NCBI GenBank assembly: GCA_035527715.1
Contig: DATKZY010000004.1
Coordinates: 1 to 7,216 of the forward strand
Source: DSUN01 sp035527715
GTDB taxonomy: Bacteria; Planctomycetota; PUPC01; DSUN01
Direction: 5' to 3'
Length of the DNA: 7,216 nucleotides
The notes beneath the pieces are model-generated. The model did not search any database. It saw only the letters and a program-made list of their open reading frames with translations, and was not told where the DNA came from. Shown in pieces: positions 1 to 6,652 of this stretch. Numbering within the stretch: the stretch's first letter is position 1; every line of letters starts with the position of its first letter. Both the position numbers and the translations under genes were made by a program.

Positions 1-1
1 G

Positions 2-166
2 GGCGGCAAGATTGACCGCAAGCTGTTCGTGGACTACGAAGGCAAACGCATCTACGTGTGCTGCTCGGACTGCGTGCCCAAGGTCCGCCAGGACCCGGCG
101 AAGTACGTCAAGCAGCTCGAGGACGCGGGCGTGGTGCTCGACAAGGTGCCCGCCGCGAAGCCGTGA
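2..166 (+). CDS. YHS/TRASH-like Cys-rich metal-binding protein, 3' end only
   Basis: The frame is open from the left edge to a TGA at 164-166, giving 54 residues, so the start lies outside the window. The visible part has a two-strand then helix pattern, LFVDYEGKRIYVCCSDC followed by a Lys-rich helix with DPAKY. This is the signature of small YHS/TRASH-type domains, in which the Cys pair and the third Cys bind a metal ion and the domain often serves metal sensing, metallochaperone or periplasmic metal handling roles. No signal peptide can be judged because the N-terminus is missing. The stop is 14 bases before the chosen start of the next gene, or overlaps it in GTGA if the earlier start is used, so it is likely the upstream member of the same operon. 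The family call is good; the function (which metal, what partner) is inference. Confidence 0.7.
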   Translation, partial: GGKIDRKLFVDYEGKRIYVCCSDCVPKVRQDPAKYVKQLEDAGVVLDKVPAAKP

Positions 167-168
167 GC

Positions 169-174
169 GAGGAG
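169..174 (+). promoter_or_regulatory. Shine-Dalgarno GAGGAG deciding a GTG start
   Basis: GAGGAG lies six bases upstream of the GTG at 181. An in-frame GTG at 163, which overlaps the upstream stop as GTGA, has no comparable purine tract before it. The site therefore favours 181 as the translation start of the DUF6775-like gene. Confidence 0.55.
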
Positions 175-180
175 ACCCCC

Positions 181-1056
181 GTGTCCGGGCCTGGTCTCGA
201 AAAAGTGGTGCTCTACGACGCCGTGGGCCAACCGTGGTTCGACGCGGCGGCTGTGAGCGACTACCTGGAGTTCTGGTTGCCCTGGCTGACGGTGGAGGTC
301 CGCACCGACCTGTTCGCGCACGCCCTCGGCGAGGCCCGCGGCCCCGAGGCCCTCGCCGGCCTCGCCGAGGAGCTGTGCCAGGTGCGCGTGCACGACCCGA
401 TGCGCCAGGTGGCCGAGCGCAGGAGGCGACCGCTGAAGCCCGCACTCGACTACGAGACGCGCCTGCTCACCGGCGCCGCCCGGCCCTCGGCCGGGGTGGC
501 CTACGACGGCGTCGAACTTCAGCGCCTGGCCTTCAACGTGCTGCCGCGGGCCGAGCGCCACCTCTGCGCGCTCCACATCTGGATCACCGAGCGCCTCGTC
601 GCCACGTGGGACGAGGACGACCGCCGCTACCACGCGCGCGTGAGCCTCTACGGGTTTCCTGCCATTCTCTCCACGTCGGGCATGGTCGAGGCGCCCGCCA
701 GGGAGCGGGAGCACTATCTCGCTCGACGCCTCGGAGTGCCGATGAGCGTTGCGGGCGCACCCGACGCCCCCGACCATCTCCGACACGAGGACCCCAGGAC
801 GGCCCGCGTGGCCAAGGGCTACGCGATGCAGGCCATCTTCTATGCCTCCACGGGCGAGCCGTTCTGCGACGAGGTCGGCTGCCGCCTCTTCAACGCCCAC
901 TGGCAGAGCGAAATGCTCGCTGCACAACTCCAAGGCAGCGAATACTGCCCGCGCCATGCGCAGATGCTCGAAGCCTGGCAGGCCGGGCTGGGCCGGAGGG
1001 CCGAGGAACACGTCTCATGCCAGGCCAACGCACCTATCGCCTCCCCGACTCGCTGA
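181..1056 (+). CDS. DUF6775-like putative metallopeptidase
   Basis: The 291-residue product resembles the DUF6775 family, annotated as putative metallopeptidases and best known to me from methanogenic archaea. Recognisable family blocks are LYD near the N-terminus, VEVRTDLF (38-45), YDGVELQRL (108-116), LHIWITERLVATWDEDDRRY (131-150), a STSGMVEAPA block (165-174), GYAMQAIFYASTGEPFC (213-229), CRLFNAHWQ (234-242) and YCPRH (255-259). C229, C234, H240, C256 and H259 make a plausible metal site near the C-terminus; a classical HExxH is absent. No signal peptide or membrane segment is visible, so it is probably cytosolic. The GTG start is chosen by the GAGGAG six bases upstream; GTG 163 is the alternative. 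The 3' end overlaps the reductase gene by 40 bases, so the last 13 residues share DNA with the next gene and translation is probably coupled. Catalytic activity is unproven; the operon suggests a link to siroheme-reductase maturation or sulfur metabolism. Confidence 0.72.
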   Translation: MSGPGLEKVVLYDAVGQPWFDAAAVSDYLEFWLPWLTVEVRTDLFAHALGEARGPEALAGLAEELCQVRVHDPMRQVAERRRRPLKPALDYETRLLTGAARPSAGVAYDGVELQRLAFNVLPRAERHLCALHIWITERLVATWDEDDRRYHARVSLYGFPAILSTSGMVEAPAREREHYLARRLGVPMSVAGAPDAPDHLRHEDPRTARVAKGYAMQAIFYASTGEPFCDEVGCRLFNAHWQSEMLAAQLQGSEYCPRHAQMLEAWQAGLGRRAEEHVSCQANAPIASPTR

Positions 1057-3419
1057 CCGCCGACCTCGCGAAGCTCCGCGAGATGATCGACCAGGTGCGG
1101 GCGGGCGGCCTCACGCCCGAGCGGCTGCGGGCGTTCCGCGTGCCGATGGGCGTCTACGAGCAGCGCGAGAGCGGCACGTTCATGCTCCGCGTCCGCCTGC
1201 CCGCGGGCGGCGTGCTGCCCCATCAGATGCAGGCACTGGCCGACGCGGCCGAACGCTACGGTGACGGCACGCTCCACGTCACCACGCGGCAGGACATCCA
1301 GGTGCACCGCGTGCCCCTCGAGAACGTGCCGCCCGCGCTCGAGGCCCTGGCCGCGGCCGGCCTCGCCACCAAGGGCGGCGGCGGAAACACCGTGCGTAAC
1401 ATCACCGCCTGCCCCCACGCCGGCGTGTGCCCGCACGAGGTCTTCGACGTCGCGCCCCACGCCATCGCCGTCACCGAGTTCCTGCTGCCCGACCCGCTGT
1501 CGTACCAGTTGCCTCGGAAGTACAAGCTCTCGTTCTCCGGCTGCGGCGCCGACTGCGCGAGCGCGACGGTGAACGACCTGGGCTTCATCGCCCGCCGTAG
1601 CCTTGGCGAAGGCGGGCAGCCAGGCTTCGCCGTCTACGTGGGCGGCGGCATGGGCGCCCACAGCCGCGTGGCAGACCTCTTCGAGGAATTCGTCCCTGCC
1701 TCCGACATCCATCTGGTCGCCGAGGCCGTCAAGCGTGTCTTTGACCAGCACGGGAACCGCAAGAACCGCAACCGGGCGCGGCTGCGCTTCCTCCTCGAGC
1801 TGATCGGCCTCGGCGGCTTCCGCAAGCTCTACGAGGCCGAGTTGGCCATTCTGCGGCAGGCCGCGCCCCCGTGCCCACCGCTTCGCGACTTCGTTGGCGC
1901 CGCCGAGGGTCAACGTGCATCCCGGCCCGCACGCCCCTCGGCGAGCGCCGCGAAGGGCTTCGACGCCTGGCGCGCCCGCAACGTCCTGCCCCAGAAACAG
2001 GAGGGCTACTGCCTTGTGGAAGTCCCACTCGCCCTCGGCGACATCGGCACCGAGATGTTGCGGGGCCTGGCCGACATCGTCGAGCACTACGGCGACGGCA
2101 TGCTCCGCACCACGCAGGAACAGAACGCTCTCCTGCGCTGGGTGCCCGAGGCCGAGCTGCCCGACGTTCACGCCCAGCTGGCGGCGCTCGGCCTCGCCGA
2201 GCCGCTGCCCCCCGTGCTCCGCAAGCTGGTGGCGTGCACGGGGGCATCCACGTGCCGCCTCGGCATCTGCCTCTCGCGCGGCCTCGCCCAGGCCATCAGC
2301 CAGGTGCTGTCGAGCGACGGCCTGGACCTCGACGCCCTCGGGCCGCTGGCCATCCGCATCAGCGGCTGCCCGAACTCCTGCGGCCGGCACCCGGTGGCGG
2401 ACATCGGTCTTCACGGCGCGGCTCGCCGCATCGGCGGCGAGCTGATCCCGCACTACGTCGTGCAACTCGGCGGCCGCGTGGGCGAAGGGCTCGCCCGCCT
2501 GGCCCAGGGCGCGACGGCCATCCCCGCGCGCAACGTGCCCGTCTTCCTCACCGAACTGCTCCGCGAGTTCGCCCGCTCGCCGCACTGCCCCGACTTCCAT
2601 GCGTTCCTCGACGCCGGCGGCCGGCGAACGGCCCAACAGCTCCTCGCCCGCTTCGCCAAGCCGCGCCGCGCGGACGGCGACGCCTGCGCCTGCTGCTCCG
2701 GCGCCGAGTACGACTGGGGCTCGTGCTCGCCCTTCTCGCTGGCCGGCCGCGGGCCGGGCGAGTGCAGCGCCGGCGTGTTCGACCTCATCGAGGTGGACCT
2801 CGCCAGCGCGACCCAGGCCCTCGAACGGGGCCACCGCCACGCGGCCACCGTGCTCGCCGCCCGAGCCCTGCTCGTCACCCGGGGCGCCCAGCCCCGCGAC
2901 GACCTCGACGCGCTCAAGCTCTTCCAGGAACACTTCGTGGCCCAGGGCCTCGTGGAGCCGGCGCTCGCCCCCATCGTGGAGAACGCCATCCAGGTCGCGG
3001 CGGCCTCCGACCCCGAGACCGCCTTCGTCGTCAGGTCCGACGTCGTGGCCGTCTTCATAGATGCCGTGAAGACCCTGTACCAGAACATGGACAGCTCGCT
3101 CCGCTTCGCCCCTCCGCCTGAGCCTCCGCCCGCCGCGGCGCCGAGCGAGGACGCCGAGGCCGTCACCGAGGACTATCGCGGCGTCTCCTGCCCCCTCAAC
3201 TACGTGAAGGCCAAGCTGGCCCTCGAGAAGATGAAGCCGGGCGAGGAGCTTACCCTCATCCTCGGCGACGAAGGCCTCGCAAACGTCCCCGCCAGCGCTG
3301 CCGCCGACGGCCACGAGATCCTCTCTATCACCCGGGGGCCTGAGGGCAACCGCCTAGTCATCCGCAAAGGCGGGCGGCCCGCGACGCCTGCCGCGACCGC
3401 CGCGGGAAGGGGGGCCTGA
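1017..3419 (+). CDS. Nitrite/sulfite reductase (siroheme, 4Fe-4S) fused to a TusA domain
   Basis: An 800-residue protein that should carry out six-electron reduction of sulfite to sulfide or nitrite to ammonia in the cytoplasm. The usual two-repeat architecture is present. A ferredoxin-like half domain (about 45-118) is followed by a first haemoprotein domain with C132-x5-C138 and C176-x3-C180. A second ferredoxin-like domain (about 315-400) is followed by C407-x5-C413 and C451-x3-C455, the canonical ligands for the 4Fe-4S cluster bridged to siroheme. After these come a Cys-rich stretch (C557, C559, C560, C570, C583), a helical segment (about 588-700, perhaps HEPN-like), a Pro/Ala linker and a TusA-like sulfur carrier domain (719-788) with C725 in a CPLN motif. 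Stand-alone reductases are usually about 500-600 residues. The ATG at 1017 is chosen because homology begins there and GAGGA lies nine bases upstream; the open frame extends left of it without protein-like content. Sulfite versus nitrite as substrate cannot be settled from sequence. Confidence 0.88.
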   Translation: MPGQRTYRLPDSLTADLAKLREMIDQVRAGGLTPERLRAFRVPMGVYEQRESGTFMLRVRLPAGGVLPHQMQALADAAERYGDGTLHVTTRQDIQVHRVPLENVPPALEALAAAGLATKGGGGNTVRNITACPHAGVCPHEVFDVAPHAIAVTEFLLPDPLSYQLPRKYKLSFSGCGADCASATVNDLGFIARRSLGEGGQPGFAVYVGGGMGAHSRVADLFEEFVPASDIHLVAEAVKRVFDQHGNRKNRNRARLRFLLELIGLGGFRKLYEAELAILRQAAPPCPPLRDFVGAAEGQRASRPARPSASAAKGFDAWRARNVLPQKQEGYCLVEVPLALGDIGTEMLRGLADIVEHYGDGMLRTTQEQNALLRWVPEAELPDVHAQLAALGLAEPLPPVLRKLVACTGASTCRLGICLSRGLAQAISQVLSSDGLDLDALGPLAIRISGCPNSCGRHPVADIGLHGAARRIGGELIPHYVVQLGGRVGEGLARLAQGATAIPARNVPVFLTELLREFARSPHCPDFHAFLDAGGRRTAQQLLARFAKPRRADGDACACCSGAEYDWGSCSPFSLAGRGPGECSAGVFDLIEVDLASATQALERGHRHAATVLAARALLVTRGAQPRDDLDALKLFQEHFVAQGLVEPALAPIVENAIQVAAASDPETAFVVRSDVVAVFIDAVKTLYQNMDSSLRFAPPPEPPPAAAPSEDAEAVTEDYRGVSCPLNYVKAKLALEKMKPGEELTLILGDEGLANVPASAAADGHEILSITRGPEGNRLVIRKGGRPATPAATAAGRGA

Positions 3420-3556
3420 TGCCCTCGACCAACTACGGCGTCTGCGAGAAGTGCCGCAAACGCATCCCCATCACCCACGCCATCCGCGACGGCAAGGTCT
3501 ACGTGGCCAAGAGCTGCCCCGACTGCGGCCCCACTGTACTGGGCCAGGCAGTTTGA
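3419..3556 (+). pseudogene. Zinc-ribbon N-terminus of a Tes-type radical SAM protein, cut by an IS remnant
   Basis: An ATG overlapping the reductase stop (TGATG), behind a G/A-rich Shine-Dalgarno, opens a 45-codon frame. It has C-x2-C (residues 9 and 12), then GKVYVAKSCPDCG with a second C-x2-C (33 and 36). This matches the N-terminal zinc ribbon of radical SAM proteins of the tetraether-lipid-synthase/MJ0619 type, where a [V/I]Y[L/V]xKxCPxHG-like block precedes the SAM-binding domain. Family members are several hundred residues long, so this is a fragment. The family-like sequence stops just after the CGPT segment, which is where the candidate IS end (TGTA at 3535) begins; the last residues to the TGA come from the IS. 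No CxxxCxxC radical SAM motif is seen to the right of the IS. It could instead be a complete small zinc-ribbon protein, but the coincidence of frame end and IS end argues for disruption. Confidence 0.6.
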
Positions 3557-4375
3557 TGGTGAGCCACAATGAGTAGCACAGCGGTGGATCGAGCACTTCA
3601 TGGCTGTGAGTCCGGGTCGCGAGGCACGGCCACATGACGTGGTGGTGGCGCAGGCCGACCGGGATAGAGTCCAGGCGCGCGGTGCGGTGAGTGCAGCCTC
3701 GTTTCTGAGAGCGCTTTTCGTCTCCTACGCAGCACGCTGGAGGCGAACGACCGGGAGGTGCTTCCTGCCGGCGAGGCACTCCACCTCCATCCTGAGGCGT
3801 ACTCCCGGCTGGCCCTTCACCAGCGTGACTGGCGTGGCGCAAGGCGAGCTCCGTGGCCACCGGGCCCGCGGCTCGAACCGCGGCTGTCGGTTCCTTCCGG
3901 AACACCGTCACGCCCATGATGCGACGCGAGTAGTGGTCGAGCACCACGCCGACCCACCAGCAGAACGGCCAGCACTGGAGCAGCGAGAAGGGAGACCACG
4001 CGGTCCAGAAGCCAGACCCGATGGACACGGTGGTCAGGTCCACGAGCCATACGTGGTTGGGGTACTTCGACGTGATGGCGCCCTTCTTTCGAACAGGCTC
4101 GGCGTCTGTCGGCTCAGGAGCCGCCGGCTCCTTGAGGATACGCCCCACCGTGGTCGCGCCCAAGTGCAGGCCGGCCCGCGCCAGGATCTCCGCGATCTTC
4201 ACCTTGCCGAGCATGGGACACAGGGCTTTGAGCCGCTGGACGATGTACCGCACGAAGTCGGGGAACTTGTTGACCGGCTCGTTCAGCCGAACAAGCACGT
4301 TGGGGCCGCCTTTTCGAGTCCTCGTCGGGGAGCCACTTTTTCGGGCCGCGAAATGATCCCCCGCTCTGGTTTACA
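3535..4375 (-). mobile_element. Remnant of an insertion sequence with an rve/DDE transposase
   Basis: The element is defined by a decayed transposase on the - strand with non-coding flanks. Proposed ends are TGTA at 3535 and TACA ending at 4375, i.e. both ends read TGTA inward. Beyond those four bases the inverted repeat is poor (a shared CCAG and GAT at offset positions), so the boundaries are approximate. No target-site duplication is evident. The span, about 840 bases, is shorter than an intact element of this type would need for a full transposase of roughly 350 residues. The transposase is broken both before its first recognisable block and in the middle, so the copy cannot move by itself. 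Confidence 0.6.
3725..4298 (-). pseudogene. Transposase remnant, integrase-core (rve) family, internally deleted and frameshifted
   Basis: Reading from 4298, the frame gives an HTH-like region (EPVNKFPDFVRYIVQRL, then GKVKIAEILARAGLHLGATT), a variable linker, NHVWLVDLTTV with the first catalytic Asp, and a WWVGVVLDHYSRRIMG block, ending at FRKEPT. At about 3885 the protein-like sequence jumps to another frame of the same strand: FEPRARWPR, then GQPGVRLRMEVE, then GRKHLPVVRLQRAA and a TAG at 3725-3727, which looks like the family's normal C-terminus. The segment between, which in this family carries the second catalytic Asp (a D-x-G-x-QF block) and the catalytic Glu, is absent. The start is also abnormal: the usual N-terminal recognition domain is missing, and just upstream of 4298 a WLPDED block reads in another frame across an AAAA run. 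Assignment to IS481- versus IS3-like is uncertain. Confidence 0.72.
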
Positions 4376-4641
4376 GCATAGCGGGGCAGGGACCTGTGCC
4401 GTAGGCACTACGCATCCGATTGTGTGCCAGGTACTTACGGCGGCGCACCTCCGTAGCAGGCTTGCCCTCGTGATGCTTGGGCGCGGCGGCCGCGGGTGCG
4501 CCCCCGCGTGCAGACGCGCCCCGAGCACGAGCGGCCCAGCGGCAACGGAAGCGATGGCGGGGCCGTGCTTGGGCGGTGGCGGGTCGCTCGGGGAAGCGCC
4601 ACTTTGGGTAGGCGCTCGACGGCGGCTCAGGTTGCAAGCCA

Positions 4642-4759
4642 TTGCCTGGCAAGGAGATAGGTCGGGCTGAGCCCCTTTGAGGGGCGCGAGGCGATGAGCA
4701 GGCGAAGCAGGAGGGGCCGAGCGGTTACCCTGTTAACCAGTAGGTTTGCCAATTTGGCA
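4642..4759. repeat. Cluster of short perfect palindromes
   Basis: Five inverted repeats lie within 118 bases: TTGCC-T-GGCAA (4642-4652), GGGCT-G-AGCCC (4664-4674), GCCCCT-TTG-AGGGGC (4671-4685, overlapping the previous one and so mutually exclusive with it), GGTTA-N6-TAACC (4723-4738) and TGCCAA-T-TTGGCA (4747-4759). Further left are GTGCC-GTA-GGCAC (4396-4408), CGCGGG-N6-CCCGCG (4491-4508) and AGCGCC-N10-GGCGCT (4595-4616). High G+C makes such stems common by chance; the two A/T-containing ones are the least expected. They could be operator or recombination sites or parts of a structured RNA. Confidence 0.4.
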
Positions 4760-5086
4760 GCGGCTGACCACACCATTGATGTGAGGCCGGCTGGGCGTGG
4801 GGGCCTGCGGGAAGCCGCGCCGGCCGGCGTTGGCCCAGGGGCCGCCCGTCAGCTGGCGCTGGGAGCCTGGGCCGAACGGGCGCGACGGGTCGCCCCTTGG
4901 GCCGCCGTGGGCCGCCCCTGGCCGCGGACGGGCGAGCGTCAGGGGCCGAAGTGGCTGGACCCTGCCTCGTTCTGCCAGCGCAGCGGATTCCCCCCGCGCG
5001 GGCCGCCGAGCTTCCCGTGTGGCGGTGCCTCGGGGCTGGGGCCGCTGCCGCGAGGATGAAACTCCGCTACGGCCGAAGCAGAAGCC

Positions 5087-5099
5087 CGCGGTCCCCGCG
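5087..5099 (-). terminator. Weak hairpin downstream of abiEii
   Basis: CGCGG-TCC-CCGCG forms a perfect five-base stem with a three-base loop 17 bases past the abiEii stop. No run of T follows on the - strand, only a mildly T-containing stretch, so intrinsic termination is doubtful. It may instead be a chance stem in G+C-rich DNA. Confidence 0.2.
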
Positions 5100-5116
5100 A
5101 GGCGCACCCGCTCTGG

Positions 5117-6040
5117 CTACCTGGTACGCCACGGCCCACCTGGAGGCCAGTGCATCTTGAGGGCCACACCCTCGCCTGCTGCCGACAGCGGCGACTCCAG
5201 GAACCGGCTGAGCGCCTCGACCACCTTCGCCAAGTCAAGGTCGGCATCTTCGATCCCGCTACGGCGGATGAACCCGCTCCATTGTGCTGCTTTCCCCGGT
5301 TCCCCTGCGAACTGAGCCGTGAGAGCGATGGGTGGCGTCCGGGGAACGGGCGTTCGGCGCCGCTCGAAGGTGCTCCGAATCGAGCCCGCCAGGTCGGGCC
5401 CGTCGAAGTCGAACAGGCGGCTCAAGGTCCAGATATCGTAGAAGTCCTTCATCCGGCTGTTCGCGACGCCGAGTTCCACCATCGCCTGGAGCTTCTCGGC
5501 CACCATGGTCTCCCTGCGGTACACACGGACACGGGGAGCTGGGAACTCGAGGAGCGTCGGGTACTCCACGGTCTCCGGAGCGGGTGTCACCACATCGCCG
5601 ATACCGATGTCCACCTGTAGCCGAATCCGGGCACCGCAGAGCGTCGCCAGCAGGCGCACGCGCTGGCCCTGGTATTCGTCCCCCTCACGGATAGGCTCGA
5701 CCCGCACGCTGCTCGGGTCAAACTCGATGCCGTCCGGTTCGACCGCTGCCTGACACACATCCCTCATCGCCGCCCCGAGTCCCTCCGAGCTGTTATCCCC
5801 AAAGCCCAACAGGTCGAGGTCTCGCGTGGGGCGGTGCGTGCGCTTCGCCCAGACAGTGAACAGCATGGCCCCTTTGACGATGAACCGCTGCGCGTGCTCC
5901 GACCGGCTCAGCCGGTAGAGGAGACGTTCGGTCGCATAGTGATTGAGGATGAGGTCGAAGCTCTCCCCGCGTTGCCGGCTCAGGTTCAGCAGGCGCTGGC
6001 GGACCGATGCGGGAAGGTTGGCGCGTGGAGGGCTGCTCAT
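5117..6040 (-). CDS. abiEii: AbiEii-type nucleotidyltransferase toxin
   Basis: The 307-residue product is a DNA polymerase beta-like nucleotidyltransferase of the AbiEii/AbiGii (DUF1814) family, the toxin of type IV toxin-antitoxin and abortive phage infection systems. Related toxins transfer nucleotides to RNA such as tRNA; this protein's target is unknown. Diagnostic motifs are intact: KGAML (56-60), T-x-D-x-D as T72, D74 and D76, a further acidic residue in LQVDIGIGD (D144), V-x-EKLQ around E182 and K183, and SRMKDFYD (195-202) with K198, D199 and D202. The C-terminus WPPGGPW (298-304) is also typical of the family, so the gene looks full-length and active. The ATG at 6040 overlaps the abiEi TGA as ATGA, which implies translational coupling with antitoxin made first. 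No membrane segment or signal peptide is visible; it should be cytosolic. The longer open frame upstream of 6040 is only the shadow of abiEi. Confidence 0.9.
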   Translation of the reverse strand: MSSPPRANLPASVRQRLLNLSRQRGESFDLILNHYATERLLYRLSRSEHAQRFIVKGAMLFTVWAKRTHRPTRDLDLLGFGDNSSEGLGAAMRDVCQAAVEPDGIEFDPSSVRVEPIREGDEYQGQRVRLLATLCGARIRLQVDIGIGDVVTPAPETVEYPTLLEFPAPRVRVYRRETMVAEKLQAMVELGVANSRMKDFYDIWTLSRLFDFDGPDLAGSIRSTFERRRTPVPRTPPIALTAQFAGEPGKAAQWSGFIRRSGIEDADLDLAKVVEALSRFLESPLSAAGEGVALKMHWPPGGPWRTR

Positions 6041-6648
6041 CCGATGGCTTCCATGTATGGCTGCATGATCCTCGCGACCCGGCAGACCTTCGCGTAGTGC
6101 CACAGGTCGTCGTTCGAGCACTTCCGCTGACGGCGGCAGTCCCGCAGGGCCTCGATGGCCACGTCGAGGCCGATCTTGTTTCGGTACTTGAAGCAGTCGG
6201 CCACCGTCTTCGCCGCGCAGTAGAGGCGCACCCTCACCCCTTCGATGTTGTGTTCCTCGATGCCTGTCTCCAGAGCCGCGCCCGAGAAGCGCACAATCCG
6301 GATGGGAGGGTGGTCCACGCGGGGCCGCCACGCCCGGTAGCCGATGGCGAGCCAGACCTCGTGCGGTATCTGCGTCGTCAGCTCGTGGAAGCCGAGCGCA
6401 GAGATCAGGCACACCACGCCGGCGGGGACGCGCTTGCAGGCTTCGGCCAGCGAGTGATGCTCGGTCACCTCCTCATCGGGGAGTGCGTAGAGCCCGCGCC
6501 CGATGCGTTGGAGCAGCCCACGGTCACACAGGAGGCGCAGGTACTGGCGCGCGATCCCGTGGGGCTCGAGGTCACGCGGGCGCAGAATCCCTGCCGTCCT
6601 GGCCAGGTCCAGCACTCGTTGGCAGCGTGTCTTGCTCACGCGGGCCAT
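6037..6648 (-). CDS. abiEi: AbiEi-type antitoxin / transcriptional autorepressor
   Basis: The 203-residue product is the antitoxin partner of AbiEii. Residues about 5-58 form a winged helix-turn-helix (RVLDLARTAGILRPRDLE, then YLRLLCDRGLLQRIGRGLYAL), as in the AbiEi_4 N-terminal domain that binds DNA. The rest carries the family's conserved core: HHSLAEACKRVP (64-75), VCLISALGFHELTTQIP (79-95), VRLYCAAKTVADCFKYRNKIG (140-160) and EALRD. Family members repress their own promoter and neutralise the toxin without stable protein complex formation (type IV), as shown for the streptococcal AbiE system. The ATG at 6648 is chosen because AGAGGTGG lies five bases upstream and homology begins there; the open frame extends further but its N-terminal part is low-complexity. 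The stop overlaps the abiEii start by ATGA. Length and motifs indicate an intact gene. Confidence 0.88.
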   Translation of the reverse strand: MARVSKTRCQRVLDLARTAGILRPRDLEPHGIARQYLRLLCDRGLLQRIGRGLYALPDEEVTEHHSLAEACKRVPAGVVCLISALGFHELTTQIPHEVWLAIGYRAWRPRVDHPPIRIVRFSGAALETGIEEHNIEGVRVRLYCAAKTVADCFKYRNKIGLDVAIEALRDCRRQRKCSNDDLWHYAKVCRVARIMQPYMEAIG

Positions 6649-6652
6649 TTTA

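Larger units (their letters stand above)
4376..5116. other. About 740 bases with no recognisable gene
   Basis: Open frames exist on both strands but read as low-complexity Ala/Arg/Pro/Gly strings typical of chance frames in very G+C-rich DNA, and none shows a domain motif or a convincing Shine-Dalgarno. There is no sign of the rest of the radical SAM gene interrupted at 3535. The stretch contains several short palindromes (listed separately) and a tandem ten-base repeat, KTGGGCCGCC, at 4897-4916. It may be decayed coding DNA or spacer between the operon and the AbiE module. Confidence 0.5.

Noticed and set aside
12..1016. N-terminal extension of the reductase frame back to position 12
   Set aside because: The residues are Arg/Pro/Ala-rich without domain content and lie opposite or within the YHS-like and DUF6775-like genes; reductase homology starts at the ATG at 1017.
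840..3314. Long - strand open frame of 824 codons
   Set aside because: It is the antisense shadow of the reductase; no motif, and the + strand frame has clear homology.
3600..4670. + strand open frame of 356 codons
   Set aside because: It runs antisense through the transposase remnant and into the gene-free stretch; composition is low-complexity.
4712..4770. tRNA-like pattern (GCCGAGCGGTTA, CTGTTAACC, TGCCAA/TTGGCA)
   Set aside because: The anticodon-stem positions do not pair, the T loop is missing and there is no acceptor stem, so this is not a tRNA gene.
4694..5059. + strand frame of 121 codons, and the - strand frame 4733-5107
   Set aside because: Neither has a recognisable motif or convincing ribosome binding site; both look like chance frames in G+C-rich DNA.
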